From the NCBI GenBank assembly GCA_022414725.1, contig CM039462.1:128796363-128860362 (forward strand): a stretch of 64,000 nt of DNA, in the 5' to 3' direction. The notes under the pieces are model-generated. The model was not told the DNA's origin, did not search any database, and saw nothing but the letters and a program-made list of their open reading frames with translations. Both the position numbers and the translations under genes were made by a program. This DNA comes from Microglena sp. YARC. Lineage: Eukaryota; Chlorophyta; Chlorophyceae; Chlamydomonadales; Chlamydomonadaceae. Of the stretch, positions 44,906 to 55,090 are shown in pieces; position 1 is the stretch's first letter, and every line of letters begins with the position of its first letter.

Positions 44906-45690
44906 GGTCTGCAGGTCTATACTGATGGCAGCCTGATCAAGGGAGCCCCTGGCACCCCCAGCAAAATAGGTGCAGGGGTCTACATACCTGTGGCTGGTAT
45001 GAGCTATTCCATTAACCCAGGAGGCCAAGACGCCACCAGAACTAACAACCGGGCTGAATTAGTGGCCATCCATCAAGCCATAGCACGCATTGACTATAAT
45101 ACTGACCTCACCCTGCACACTGACAGCCTCTGCTCACTCCAACTCATTAACAAAATGATTCAAGATCCTACTACCTCTACACGTTCTCTTCACTCTGAAC
45201 TCCTGCACTTTATCCGCACTCACCTTGTCCAACGCATTCTGGCAGGATCACACACTACCCTCTGCAAAGTACGCTCACACACTGGCATATTGGGCAATGA
45301 TAGAGCAGATGCACTAGCACGCAATGCAGCCACCAACCCAGCATCTGTACGATACACCGACACCACAGGAGAACAACCCCGCCACAACACCTATTGGCCC
45401 ACTGTCCAACCCCCCTGCACACCTCTTGGCACAACTCCCCCACGAGCCTTAGCACCTAACCTCACCAACGGGATCAGTCTTAACCTTCCCACTAGCTGCC
45501 ACCTCGGACAACATCCCCTCAAAGGCATATATGCCACCACCTGGGCTGATAACACCCCTTGCATCTACCCCACTCCAGCAATAAATTCTGGACATCCTCT
45601 CACATCACCCACAAAACTAAGTTCTGCATCCTCAAGGCCAGATGGGGCCGACTGTGGAACAAGAAGCTTGCCTATCGCTGGAAGATGCCC
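44906..45690 (+). pseudogene. Dualen-like element: RNase H
   Basis: One plus frame contains all four RNase H acidic positions: YTDGSLIKG (Asp, 44924-44926), TNNRAELVAIHQA (Glu), LHTDSLCSLQL (Asp) and VRSHTGILGNDRADALA (His and final Asp). The enzyme would remove the RNA strand after first-strand synthesis. The domain lies upstream of the first Met in the frame for its first motif, so it is internal to a polyprotein. A segment in a neighbouring frame (ARWGRLWNKKLAYRWKMPYA) links it to the C-terminal knuckle. Confidence 0.95.
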
Positions 45691-45716
45691 TATGCTAACA
45701 ACCCAACCCTGCCACC

Positions 45717-46358
45717 TCCCCCACATGCCCTATTTGTACCACCCACGAGGACGGAGCTGGCCACATTCTTGCTGGCTGCACACACGCCACCTTCAAGGGC
45801 ATGTACATCAAGCGTCATGACGCAGCTGTCCACTTACTGCACAAGGCCATCAGCAAAGGCGCCCTTGGATCCCGCCGCGTTATTATGGACGCAGGTAGGC
45901 TGGAGGACCTCCCCCGCGGAGTCCTTGGCAAAACACTGCCTGACTGGTTACGCCCTCCCTCCATCTCAGCAGAGATCTGGCCCAAACTGAGGCCAGATCT
46001 CGCCATCCTGCCCGAGGTGGACTCACCCACCATTGCTGCTGACAAGGAAATCTGGATTCTAGAGCTGGGATACTGCTCTGACACCAACCATGCCACTAAG
46101 GCAGAGGATAAACATGCCCAACACACCCAGTTGGTGGCCGGCCTAAGACTAGCTGGCTACCTTGTTCACTACCTAGTTGTTACCATTGGTACCACTGGCA
46201 CCATCCCCAGAACCTTTGTGACCTCCATGACCACCCTTGGTCTTACCAATTTAGAAATTCTTCCATTAGCAGACCAGCTGCACCACCACTCTGTTGACAG
46301 CTTTCAGACTATTTTACAATGTCGTAGATTCATGGAACACCACCCCGCCGGAGATTAA
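45717..46358 (+). pseudogene. Dualen-like element: CCHC knuckle and restriction-like endonuclease domain
   Basis: The frame reads CPICTTHEDGAGHILAGC (C-x2-C-x8-H-x4-C), the knuckle spacing seen before the restriction-like endonuclease of R2-type LINEs. About 80 residues later comes KLRPDLAILPEVD, then IWILELGYCSDTNHATKAED and a YLVHYLVVTIGTTGTIP strand. P-D...E-x-(K) resembles the PD-(D/E)XK core, but the residue after E-L is Gly, not Lys; nearby Lys residues could substitute or the site may be dead. The frame ends cleanly at 46358. Its location at the extreme C-terminus is as in R2-type and Dualen elements. Confidence 0.75.
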
Positions 46359-46560
46359 CATTTTTTGGTCCAGCTAGTGCCACCCACGTGACTGACTGAA
46401 ATGACTCTCAGTCAGTTACGGGTGGGATCACAACTAGTACTGGATATTTTTTGTGTTTATCTATGGTGACTACAGCTAGCTTCTGCGTACGCTGTGGTGT
46501 CCTTAATCTCACGTCCCTAGAGTATTTATATTTCTTGGATGTAACAATTTCAATTTCAAT
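46359..46560 (+). other. Dualen-like element 3' UTR and CAATTT tail
   Basis: About 200 bp of non-coding sequence. It includes a short inverted repeat around GACTGACTGA / TCTCAGTCAGT near 46390-46420. The element ends in CAATTTCAATTTCAAT immediately before the 13-bp duplication. A short tandem tail instead of poly-A distinguishes it from LINE C. Confidence 0.7.
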
Positions 46561-46573
46561 TTCTTCATGGTAT

Positions 46574-48123
46574 CTCATTCTGTGACGATGTCTGAATCGG
46601 GGAAGAGGTTACGGAGGAGGGATTACGAAGCGATGATCTCCTTGAACTCATCACTTGCTTCTGGAATGTTGAGGAGGAGGAGGGGGCACCCTTGCAGCCC
46701 TTGGTCCTTGGGTGGTGCATGGCCTAGGAATGAGAGGGTTGTTGACACAGGGCGGTGGTCAGAGATAAAGCTTGAGGTAGGGAGAATGGAGGAAGTGGCT
46801 GTGAAGAGGGCTAGAATGGAGTCTGAAGCCAGCAGTCAAGCCTACCGCCCGATGAGGCTGGGATGCTCCAATGTGTGAAGTCTTTGGCAGTCGGGTGCGT
46901 GTTCCGCCAGATGTTTTGAAGGCTGTAGGTATTCATGATGTCTGCAAGGGGAGGTGCCCCCTGCATGCGCGACTCATGGGGTCAATATTGAGCCTGTGAG
47001 GAGGGTCTTTTTTTTTTTTTTTTAGACTGCATCGAGGGGGTCAAGAATACAGTTGAAGTCACCAACAACGAGAAGGAGGCGACCGTCATTGGGAAGGTTG
47101 GGACGCACACAGTTGAAAAAAAGGCTTCTCTGTCAGCAGCTTGGGCCGGAGCATAGACGCACACAATGGTAATGACGGAGTCGCCAATGAAAGCATCGTT
47201 GCCTAGATAGAATGCGGCCTGTTGGGCCCAGGATAGGTCTTAGGACGGGATCTGTGATAGGGCAGTGAGGGCTTAAGATCAGGATGCCTTCAGTGTGCCC
47301 ATTTCCTGGGCAAAAGAAAAATCCTGTGCCTGGCCAGATTGCCCACGTGCCTGGGAGGTGTTGAAGAAGGTCCTCGGGTGATGAGGCTGTTCTTACTTCA
47401 GTGAGAACTGCCATATCCACTCGCGATTCTCGAAGCCAAGAAATGTGCTCAAAGAGTTTAAGGGGTGTAAGTCCTTGCGCGTTGGTGCAGACAAAGATAC
47501 TCCAAGGAGGGGCATTTTGTGCATTCATTCGTGTTCTCCCCTGGTGCGATCCCAGCTTGTGTTGCCGCTGATATTTAAGCATGCAGATTTGCGGGTTGAC
47601 CGAGAGGATATTTCAGAGAGAGAGGTGCTGGGAAGAGAGACTTCCCACCAGTGCTGTTGATCTTCTGGAACTGTCCGAGTTCTCTTGCGATATATAGTGG
47701 ACAACTTGTTGAAGAGGGGGGGGCTGTAAGGGGTGAACGGCCTGAAGAGAGGAGCTGGCGCGGTGAGGGGGGGTAGCTTGAGCGGGGAAGGTTGCCTGTA
47801 GAGGGGGAGGGGCTGAGCGCCACCAACATGTGCTGTCAGCGCGTGAAGAGGAAGGGGGAGTGGCAGGAGGAGTCAAGGGAAGAAGGGAAGGAGCAGGGAC
47901 GGAGGAGGTGGGATCTGGGAGTGTGTATGCTCCGAAGGCCGAGAGGATGTTCATTTTGATGCTGGGAGAAGAAATCGAGGGGATAGATGCGGGAGAGGGA
48001 GGAGTAGGGAGGAGCAGGGAGGCCAAGTCCTCGAAAAGGGATGGAGGGGGAGGGAGAGAAGAAGGGAAGGGGAAGAGAGAGATAAAAAGGGGTCATAGAA
48101 CTCTTTGTTGTCATCGCTGTCAC
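46574..48123 (-). pseudogene. LINE C ORF2 N-terminus: AP endonuclease (host copy)
   Basis: Minus strand: a Pro/Ser-rich leader (48120-47600), then FVCTNAQGLTPLKLFEHISW, VDMAVLTEVRTASS (catalytic Glu), GILILSPHCP, YAPAQAADREAFF, VVGDFNCILDPLDAV (metal Asp/Asn) and, further on, ISDHRPVSTT (C-terminal Asp-His). These are the L1 endonuclease motifs in order. Several frameshifts are present, and a bare T-run at 47008-47023 splits the region just after GDFNCILDPLDAV. The 3' side is cut by the Dualen-like element. Confidence 0.87.
47008..47023. repeat. Bare poly-T tract inside the LINE C endonuclease
   Basis: 16 T residues interrupt the coding region with no recognisable element body attached. It may be a retroposition event truncated to its tail. 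Confidence 0.7.
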
Positions 48124-49882
48124 TATGGTTTGTTTGTCTGATGTTCCTGTCCTCCTTAGTCCCTTCAGTCGCCCTTGTGGTGTCAGTCCCTTTTTTCTAT
48201 ATAACCACCTTGGGCGCAATATTGTAGGACTGTTCGTCCCGGTCTGACAGACGGGACCATTCTGAGCCCCTTCATCACAAGGCTATCTGCCTTGCCCTTG
48301 GTCACCTTCACCAAGCCATCGCCAGGGACTGGATGCGCACCCAGATGGATCTACAACACCTTGATAATAGCGCCTTCTGTCAAGATTGGTGGCGTGGCCT
48401 GGATTGCTCTCTCACAGTGGCTTCCTTTGAAAGCTTATGGGCCACCCCCCTATCTTTTGCACCATGATTGGGGTCATTCCCGGTGACCAGGAGCCTGATA
48501 CCCGCACCATGGAAATGAATATTCTGATGGCCCCAGCGATCCATACAATCCAAGACCCAGACCAAGACCAAGACCATGACCCAGACCCGCCCAGCCCAAG
48601 ACCCAGATCTAGACCCTGATCCAGACCCTGACCCAGACCCAGCCCAAGCCCCAGATATAGACCCTGATCTAGACCCTGACCCAGATCCAGCCCAAAACCC
48701 AGATCTCGACACTGATCTAGACCCGGACCCAGATCCAGCCCAAGCTCCAGATCTAGACCCAGGTCTAGACCCTGACCCAGATCCAGCCCAAGCCCCAGAC
48801 ATAGACCCTGATCTAGACCCTAACCCAGATCCAGCCCAAGCCCAAGATATAGACCCTGATCTAGACCCTGACCCAGATCTGGATCGGGTTCCAGATTTGG
48901 ACACAGCTCACGACCACGTCTCAGATCTTGACCAAGATCAAGATCTATATCCTGATTCTGACTCTGACAACGTTCGTGTTGTTCACAGGCCAGACCAGAC
49001 TTTTAGGATTTCGCTTTGCTTCAAGTTGTCTTTCTTCTTTTCTGGTTGCGTCCCCGCTATTGGCTTGTTTTCGTAGTTTCTCCCTTTGCTTCCCCTCGTT
49101 CAGTTTCCACCCTTAGTTCCCTCCTTAGTTTCCTCCTTAGTTACCCCCCCCCCCCCCCCCTTATTTTCATCTTAGTTTCTCACATAGTTTTCCTTTTAGT
49201 CCTCCTTAGTTTGCATCTCCTCTTTCAGTCTTCTGATCCGGTGACTGATAGAGGTTGTTATGTTTTTTCCCCCCCGTCTTAGGTTTGTTTCCTAGTAGTC
49301 CTAGCCCCTTCTCTTGGGCTTACTGTTTTGGGCTTCCTCCTTACCTCTCTAGTTTGTTTGTCTTCTGCTCCTGTCCCCCATTGTCCCTTGGCTTTCTGTC
49401 AAGATTGGTGGCGTGGCCTAGAGTGCTCTCTCACAGTGGCTTCCTTTGCAAGCTTATGGGCCATCCCCCCAATCTTCTGCATTATGATTGGGGTCACTCC
49501 TGGTGACCAGGAGCCTGATACCCGCACCATGGAAATAACTATCCCCATGCAGAATCAGATCTAGGAGCAGCTACAGCACCAGTGACTGTTAGAGGTTGCA
49601 ATGTTTTGGCCCCCCCCTTCATAGGTCTTTTTTCTTAGTAGTCCTAGCCCCTTCTCTTGGGCTTCCTGTTTTTGGCTTCTTCCTTGCCTCTCTGGTTTTT
49701 TTGTCTTCTGTTCCCGTCCTCCTTTGTCCCTTACGTCGCCCAGGTGGTGTCCGTCCCTTAGCTGTCCCTTAGCCATTCTTGACTTTTTCTTTGGTCTTTT
49801 CTCCTTGGTCACAAAGGGCTAGTTTTTATCAGTTGCGCCTTTTCCTGGTTCCCCCCTTTGTAAAGAAAAAAAAAAAAAAAAA
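48124..49882 (+). mobile_element. Rearranged LINE C 3' end, plus strand
   Basis: A 3' UTR fragment (48124-48197) is followed by the ORF2 C-terminus (48198-48560), expanded acidic DPDLDPDPDPAQ-type repeats (48560-48960) and 3' UTR with a C-run (about 49145-49160). A second ORF2 piece (49391-49573) then duplicates 48378-48545, and the terminal 3' UTR follows with A-tail at 49862-49882. The order cannot come from one simple insertion; it implies template switching or recombination between copies. Confidence 0.8.
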
Positions 49883-50375
49883 CAGAAGCAGCACACTCTC
49901 AAGGAATTTCTTCAGCAGCAGCTCCTTTTCACGCTTCAGTTGTAACGGGAGAACTCCCGTTGCAGGTTCGTTCGCCAGATACTAGTGTACCGGAGCTCAG
50001 ATCAGAACTCTACTGGCCGGAGTGAAGGTCCCTACCGGCGGAGTGATTCACTGACGTCCCGGAGTGGAACTACACCGGAAGTGGAGCAGAGCTGTACCGG
50101 AGGCAGGGTAGTCCAAGCACTATCAATATTCAGGCCCTTTACCGACCCCATTACAGAGGTTTTACAGTGGGTTTACAGGGATAAACGCTGTAAACGCTCT
50201 GTAAACCTGCACTCTACTCCATTTACAGACTTTGGTTACAGACCGTTAACACACTGTTGGGGTACGGTAGAAACGAGCTAAAACGCGCAGGCTGTAAACG
50301 GCCTGTAAATGCTTACATACTTTGTTACATAGTAGTTACAGACTCTGGTTTACAGACCTCTGTAAACCTCCTGTA
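49883..50375 (+). repeat. Unique leader and TGTAAAC-rich minisatellite, left part
   Basis: The first 270 bp are CCGGAGT-rich (GTACCGGAG and CCGGAGTG recur), then short degenerate repeats of CTGTAAAC/GTTTACAG dominate. A LINE C tail interrupts at 50376. Confidence 0.65.
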
Positions 50376-50544
50376 TTTTTTTTTTTTTTTTTTACAAAGG
50401 GGGGAACCAGGAAAAGGCGCAACTGATAAAACCTAGCCCTTTGTGACCAAGGAGAAAAGACCAAAGAAAAAGTCAAGAACGGCTAAGGGACAGCTAAGGG
50501 ACGGACACCACCTGGGCGACGTAAGGGACAAAGGAGGACGGGAA
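50376..50544 (-). mobile_element. LINE C 3' tail, severely 5'-truncated
   Basis: T-run 50376-50393 followed by about 150 bp matching the LINE C 3' UTR (as at 26257-26410). It is inserted in the TGTAAAC minisatellite. Confidence 0.88.
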
Positions 50545-50760
50545 TAAATATACTGTAAGTGTGGCTGTAAACCCTATGTAAGTATGGCTGTAAACCCCCT
50601 GTAACGAGGTGTGTATACCCTCTGTAAGTATGGCTGTACACGCTCCGTAACTAGGTGTGTAAACCCTCTGTTACGTGGTCGGTACACCCTATGTAACTAG
50701 GTGTGTAAACCCTCTGTAGCTGGGTGTGTAAACCATGTGTAGATCTTGTGTAACCAGGCC
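50545..50760 (+). repeat. TGTAAACCCTCTGTAA minisatellite, right part
   Basis: About eight degenerate 24-26-bp units of the form GGTGTGTAAACCCTCTGTAACTA. They continue the pattern left of the LINE C tail. Confidence 0.8.
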
Positions 50761-50989
50761 CGAAATCCGTTAGTAACCAGGTCTTTGGAATGGGGGGAAA
50801 TGGGGCGCAGCTGCTTTAATTTTTTACACTGCCCTGGGAGGGACGTTTACAAACATATACATATAGGTATCATGACAAGTAGTGCTCGGTGCGACGAGTC
50901 AATTGATAGAAGCTTACAAGATGCAGTCAACGAAAATATTATAACTTCATTAGAAGGTCCATTCATAGACATACACCTCCCCCCCCCCC

Positions 50990-52075
50990 CCCCCCCCTTA
51001 AATCCCCTGCCCCTTAAGCACAACATGGCTTCTTTTGCTGCTCCTCGCTGTAGTGCTCTGTTGATTCCACCTGCGCAACACAAGCACACCAGGTGTGCAG
51101 GTGTATGTCCTACCACACACGAACACAAAATGTGAATACGTCGAATAAATCCTGTTGCTGCTGCTCTCCGCTTGACATGCCTTGTAGTCCTCCTTCCACC
51201 TGTGCAACAGAAACCCACATCCATGTGCCCCAATCCATGAAAGCAGATGGGGGGCAACACATGTTTCCAAGAACATACAACACAGTCTGGTACATGACAG
51301 GAGTACCCCGGCCCACTCATAAATGCATCTTAACTCCCCCTACCCATTCAGCACAACATGCTGAGCGGGGAGCAGCAGAGGAAGGCACACCCAAAGCTAT
51401 TTTTGTATAACCACCTGCACAACACAAGCACACATACCACCATACATGCACACTAAATAAGGCACGACATGTAAATACGCAGAGTGACTCATGCTGCTGA
51501 TCTCCGCTTGGCATGCCTTGTAGTCCTGTTTCCACCTGTGCAACAGAAACCCCCATCCATGCGCCCCCACATCCATGACAGCAGATGGGGGGCAACAAGT
51601 GTCTCGAAGAACATGCAACACAAACACAGGCTGGTACATGACAGGAGTACCCTAGCCCGCTCATATAAATGCATCTTAACCCCCCCTGCCCCTTCAGCAG
51701 AACATGCTGAGCAGGGAGCAGCATAGGGCTAAGGCTGAGCCTTCTCCTCCTGCTCCCCTCTCAGCATGTTGTGTTCTCTCGTTTGCACATGTGCAACACG
51801 GCCACACATACCATACATGCAAAAAAAAGGCATCACATGTGAGTACGTAGAGTGGCTCCTCCAGTCCTCCCTCTGCTGCTCTCTGCCTGGCATGCTGTGT
51901 TGTCCAGCTTCCACCAGTGCAGTAGTTTCTTTGGTCTTTTCTCCTTGGTCACAAAGGGCTAGGTTTTATCAGTTGCGCCTTTTCCTGGTTCCCCCCTTTG
52001 TAAAAAAAAAAAAAAAAAAGTAGGAGCCCACATCCATGCGCTGCTATCCATGACAGCAGATGCGAGGCAATTTGA
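50990..52075 (+). repeat. Satellite F array (about 337 bp), block 1
   Basis: Units carry CATGCCTTGTAGTCC (51176, 51512), GACAGCAGATGGGGGGCAAC and CACAACATGCTGAGCGGGGAGCAGCAG, with a period of about 336 bp. The third unit is rearranged and cut by a LINE C tail (51926-52018). A run of C residues starts the block (about 50981-50997). Non-coding. Confidence 0.82.
51926..52018 (+). mobile_element. LINE C tail with AGTAG duplication
   Basis: Only the last 75 or so bp of the LINE C 3' UTR plus poly-A. AGTAG occurs on both sides (before 51926 and at the end of the A-run). It is inserted in satellite F. Confidence 0.85.
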
Positions 52076-52690
52076 TGGCTCCATAAGAATAGTACCAAAC
52101 CACGAAAGCAACCAACACAGGTTTAAACAGGATAGCACATGGAGCCAATAACGTCACAGTCAAGGCATGTTTTGTTTAGCTCATACAACGCACCAATCGA
52201 GGTCGACACATGATCTGCGTCTGCAAGACAGATGCCCCGCGGTGAAGGAACATATGCCGGGGATTGGAGGCACGAACCATAACTAGCGGCTGGCAGAAAG
52301 CCGTCAGATATGCGAATGCAGGGTCCGTTGCGTCGCAGGAAGCAGGCTCTGAAATTGGTTGCGTCTCAGGTAGAAGAGCTGGGGGTCCTCCTGGAGTAAC
52401 CTGCCAGGGAGCAGCGCGAGGGGCGGCAGGGCGGTGAATAGAGCAGGGTAGGGCATGCGTAAGAGAGAAATGAAGGGTGGGGAGCAGCAGCATTTTGGGG
52501 GCAATCGCATGGCTTCATGAGCATGGAGCAATACAAGCACCCGTCAAACCCTACATCCGTAGCGAGGCTCGGACTGCGCGTTGGCTTTGATCTCGGACTC
52601 CTGTTCCTGATAGCGCCGAGATCATCGCAACTCTCGATTTGTTCGGCTGGATGCACAACATTACCTGGTCGCCCGTCTAGGTGTTAATTG
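52076..52690. other. Unassigned unique sequence
   Basis: GC-rich sequence without repeats, copies elsewhere in the window, or recognisable domains. Short minus-strand open frames (up to about 105 codons) overlap in three frames, and none has a familiar motif. It is followed by a B insertion. Confidence 0.3.
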
Positions 52691-53054
52691 CACTGGCCTG
52701 TTACAGGAGTGATGCCCTGCAGTGTTTTAATCTTAGATCAGCAAGACCTTCGGGTGCATGCCTTTCCTTCTTTTTCTGTGTTGCTCTTGGAGGTTACAGT
52801 GGTGTTTTATTGGTTGGGGAGAAACAGTGTTGCTTGGAGGTGGGGGTGGTGCTCGGAAGGCCCTTTGTCCTTTGTCCTCCTAGTAATTAGTTTGTGTCCC
52901 TCGTTCTTTTGTCCCCTAGTCTTTTCGTCTTTTGTCTTGGATCTTTTGTCTTAGCGGACTTTTGGTCCATGTCCTCTAGTCTTCTTCTTTGGTTTTTCTT
53001 CCTTGGTCACATAGGGCTAGGTTTTATCAGATGTTCCCTTTCATGGTTCTCCTA

Positions 53055-53085
<31 letters not shown>
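52691..53085 (+). mobile_element. Family B retroposon with AATTG duplication
   Basis: A 5'-truncated B copy (A-tail 53058-53085) flanked by AATTG at 52686-52690 and 53085-53089. It is a clean single insertion in otherwise unique sequence. Confidence 0.9.
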
Positions 53086-53089
<4 letters not shown>

Positions 53090-53091
<2 letters not shown>

Positions 53092-54340
53092 CGAAGCAAT
53101 AAACAGGGTAAATCAGGTAGCATGGTTCCAATGCAACGATTGTGGCTGGAAATTGAGCAGTTGTTATATCGCAATGGCAGGCGATTGATGAGAAGGCTTT
53201 GACCCATCCAGGAGCTTGAAGTTACAGCCAGCGCTACCACCGCGGTAACCACCGCAACCGACATCAGCACTGCGGTTACAACCCCGTGTGCCAGCTCAGC
53301 TAGGGTTTCCCTGACTGGCCTTTGAGCCAAAGCTAATGCACGTTGACGTTAACAGAGCAGCTGGATTTTGGGGGGTAGCTCAGTTGCCTGGATCAAGGAC
53401 TACAATATACCTATACGATATTGTTTTCACTGCTGATGAGGGCAAGTAGCCAAAGAGATTGGATAAATTTTGGTGACAAATTGACAATGCTTTGGTTATG
53501 TAAGCGTCGGAAAAGGCAATCAGCCTTAAATGCTAGAACCAGTCTGCATCACCTGGTAAGTATGATACTTCTGGTACTTTTTGTTCCTTTGTAAGGAAAT
53601 ACATGCTCCCGTTAATATTGGTAATGCCGGAGATGAGGGGATTAGGGGAACCCTAATTCATTTGTGGAACCAAGGTCTGGTTACCAAGCAGCTTGTAACA
53701 CTAGAGCATGTATGACAACGAAAAATTGATCCCTAGTAATGTATGTGACTGTCTGAGACAGCGAGTAGTCAGGTTGATGACCAAAGCCATGTAGGGGACA
53801 TTAGGGACTAGTCTTCGTTTTATAGTGGTAATCAAGTTTCGGAATGAGGAACGATTAATGCTCAGCCTACATATCCGGTATATTACCTTGGCTTGCTATT
53901 CAATGAGAAAATATGCCTAAAATCAGTAAAATGTGCTGCTGAAGTTTTAAGTTTAAACACCATCCTATTATAACTTCTATATGAAGCGTGTTAAGGGAGT
54001 GAAGCGATGACCTGTGACGAATCCTACAACTTTGAGATCTTACCTGGTAGCAGCAAAAACTAAATCCTACATCGCCTGCGAGGAAAATAATAAATGTATC
54101 CTACACTTAACCATCCCCCTTCCAGCTGCCCACAGACATGCCGGCTGTCTCGAGCAATACCATAATGTGTGGTACTGGATGGATTCATTAAATCACTCTC
54201 CAATCCCCTTGAACTCTACACCCGGAGCTTGGCAGGTCCTAGATATATAAGCAAATTTCCATATCATCCCTACAAAACCCATGCCTAATTTTTCCGAAGT
54301 GGAAGATAACACGATGAAGGGCTTCAGCCCGCCAAAACGC
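53090..54340. other. Unassigned unique sequence, AT-richer
   Basis: No long open frame, tandem repeat or element similarity seen. The first 250 bp contain short GCGGT/ACCGC repeats. This is the longest stretch in the window without recognisable repeat content and could hold non-coding host sequence. Confidence 0.3.
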
Positions 54341-54753
54341 TCCCCCCCCCCCCCCCCCAACCCCAACCCCAACACGCAAATGGATTGCGATACGGTGGAT
54401 GCTGACTTAGACACAGCCCCCCCACCTGCAGCCCCCAAAACCGCCCACCCCCTTCAGGTCACTAACGTCCAACCCAGACAACCCAAACCCTTCACCATCA
54501 TTCCCCTCGCCCCTTCCTTCAACTGTTACCAACCTGAAAAACGCGGCCACACCAAACCCTCCACCGCAAAAAGATTCGGGCACACCAACTAACATCCAAT
54601 AACTCTTGACACTCCCCCCCCCCCCCCCATCTCAAAATTCCTAAACACCCGCAGAACTTGGGCTCCAACATTAAACTCAAGCAAGCAGCAATCCACAACC
54701 GCTTTCTCACGCACATCAACCACCGAGTAGTGGTACCACTATTTTAAAGAGAG

Positions 54754-54798
<45 letters not shown>

Positions 54799-54910
54799 AC
54801 CAAACAGGCCAAGAAGCTCAAACAAACATGTTTCAAACCATCCATTCCTCCTACCTCTATTAAAAATGGACCCACCCACCCTGCCAAGCCACTCGAAGAC
54901 TCAAACATGA
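54341..54910. repeat. C-rich region with poly-C runs
   Basis: C-runs at about 54343-54358, 54616-54629 and 54756-54783, the last followed by a CA repeat. The sequence between is Pro/Thr-codon rich. The frame 54281-54592 is open for 103 codons but looks compositional. Confidence 0.7.
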
Positions 54911-55090
54911 ACGAGATACATTTTCTGATTCTCAACTCAATCAAATGCACTCCCAAAACATGCACACAAAATAATGCATCACATGTGCATACGCAGAGTG
55001 ACTCCCCCTGCTGCTGCCTTCTGCTTGGCATGCCTTGTAGTCCTGCTTCCACCAGTGCATCAGAAACCCACATCCATGTGCTACCATAAC
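54911..55090 (+). repeat. Satellite F fragment
   Basis: Matches the F unit from CACAAAATAATGCATCACATG through CCACATCCATGTGCTACC, as at 59158-59260 and 59497-59610. It is cut by the poly-T of a B element at 55091. Confidence 0.8.

Larger units (their letters stand above)
34442..46560 (+). mobile_element. Dualen-like LINE with two endonuclease-type domains
   Basis: A 12.1-kb plus-strand non-LTR retrotransposon bounded by an exact 13-bp duplication TTCTTCATGGTAT (34429-34441 and 46561-46573). In order it encodes an ORF1-like region, a cysteine-protease-like domain, a basic linker, an AP-type endonuclease, reverse transcriptase, RNase H, a CCHC knuckle and a PD-(D/E)XK-like domain. The Dualen/RandI clade, known from Chlamydomonas, is defined by AP and restriction-like endonucleases together with RNase H and a cysteine protease, so the match in content is close. 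The 3' end is a short CAATTT repeat, not poly-A. Several frameshifts make this copy defective. Clade assignment is by motif content; no tree was computed. Confidence 0.85.
23556..48123 (-). mobile_element. LINE C host copy, dismembered by nested insertions
   Basis: One minus-strand L1-type LINE can be followed in coding order: endonuclease (48123-46574), linker (34428-34310), linker (31953-31797), RT N-terminus (26074-25118) and a further RT piece (23607-23556). The gaps are occupied by the Dualen-like element, an E+B retroposon, a copia LTR with its own nest, and a plus-strand LINE C tail. Target duplications (13 bp, 5 bp) and sequence continuity support this for the Dualen-like and LTR insertions; the other two joins are inferred. 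It is inactive. Confidence 0.65.

Noticed and set aside
34442..46560. A cluster of separate host genes (nuclease, RT, RNase H, protease)
   Set aside because: One strand, fixed LINE domain order, and an exact 13-bp duplication at the ends show a single retroelement.
47613..48219. Pro/Ser-rich minus frames as a host gene
   Set aside because: They lead directly into the LINE C endonuclease and fit its leader region.
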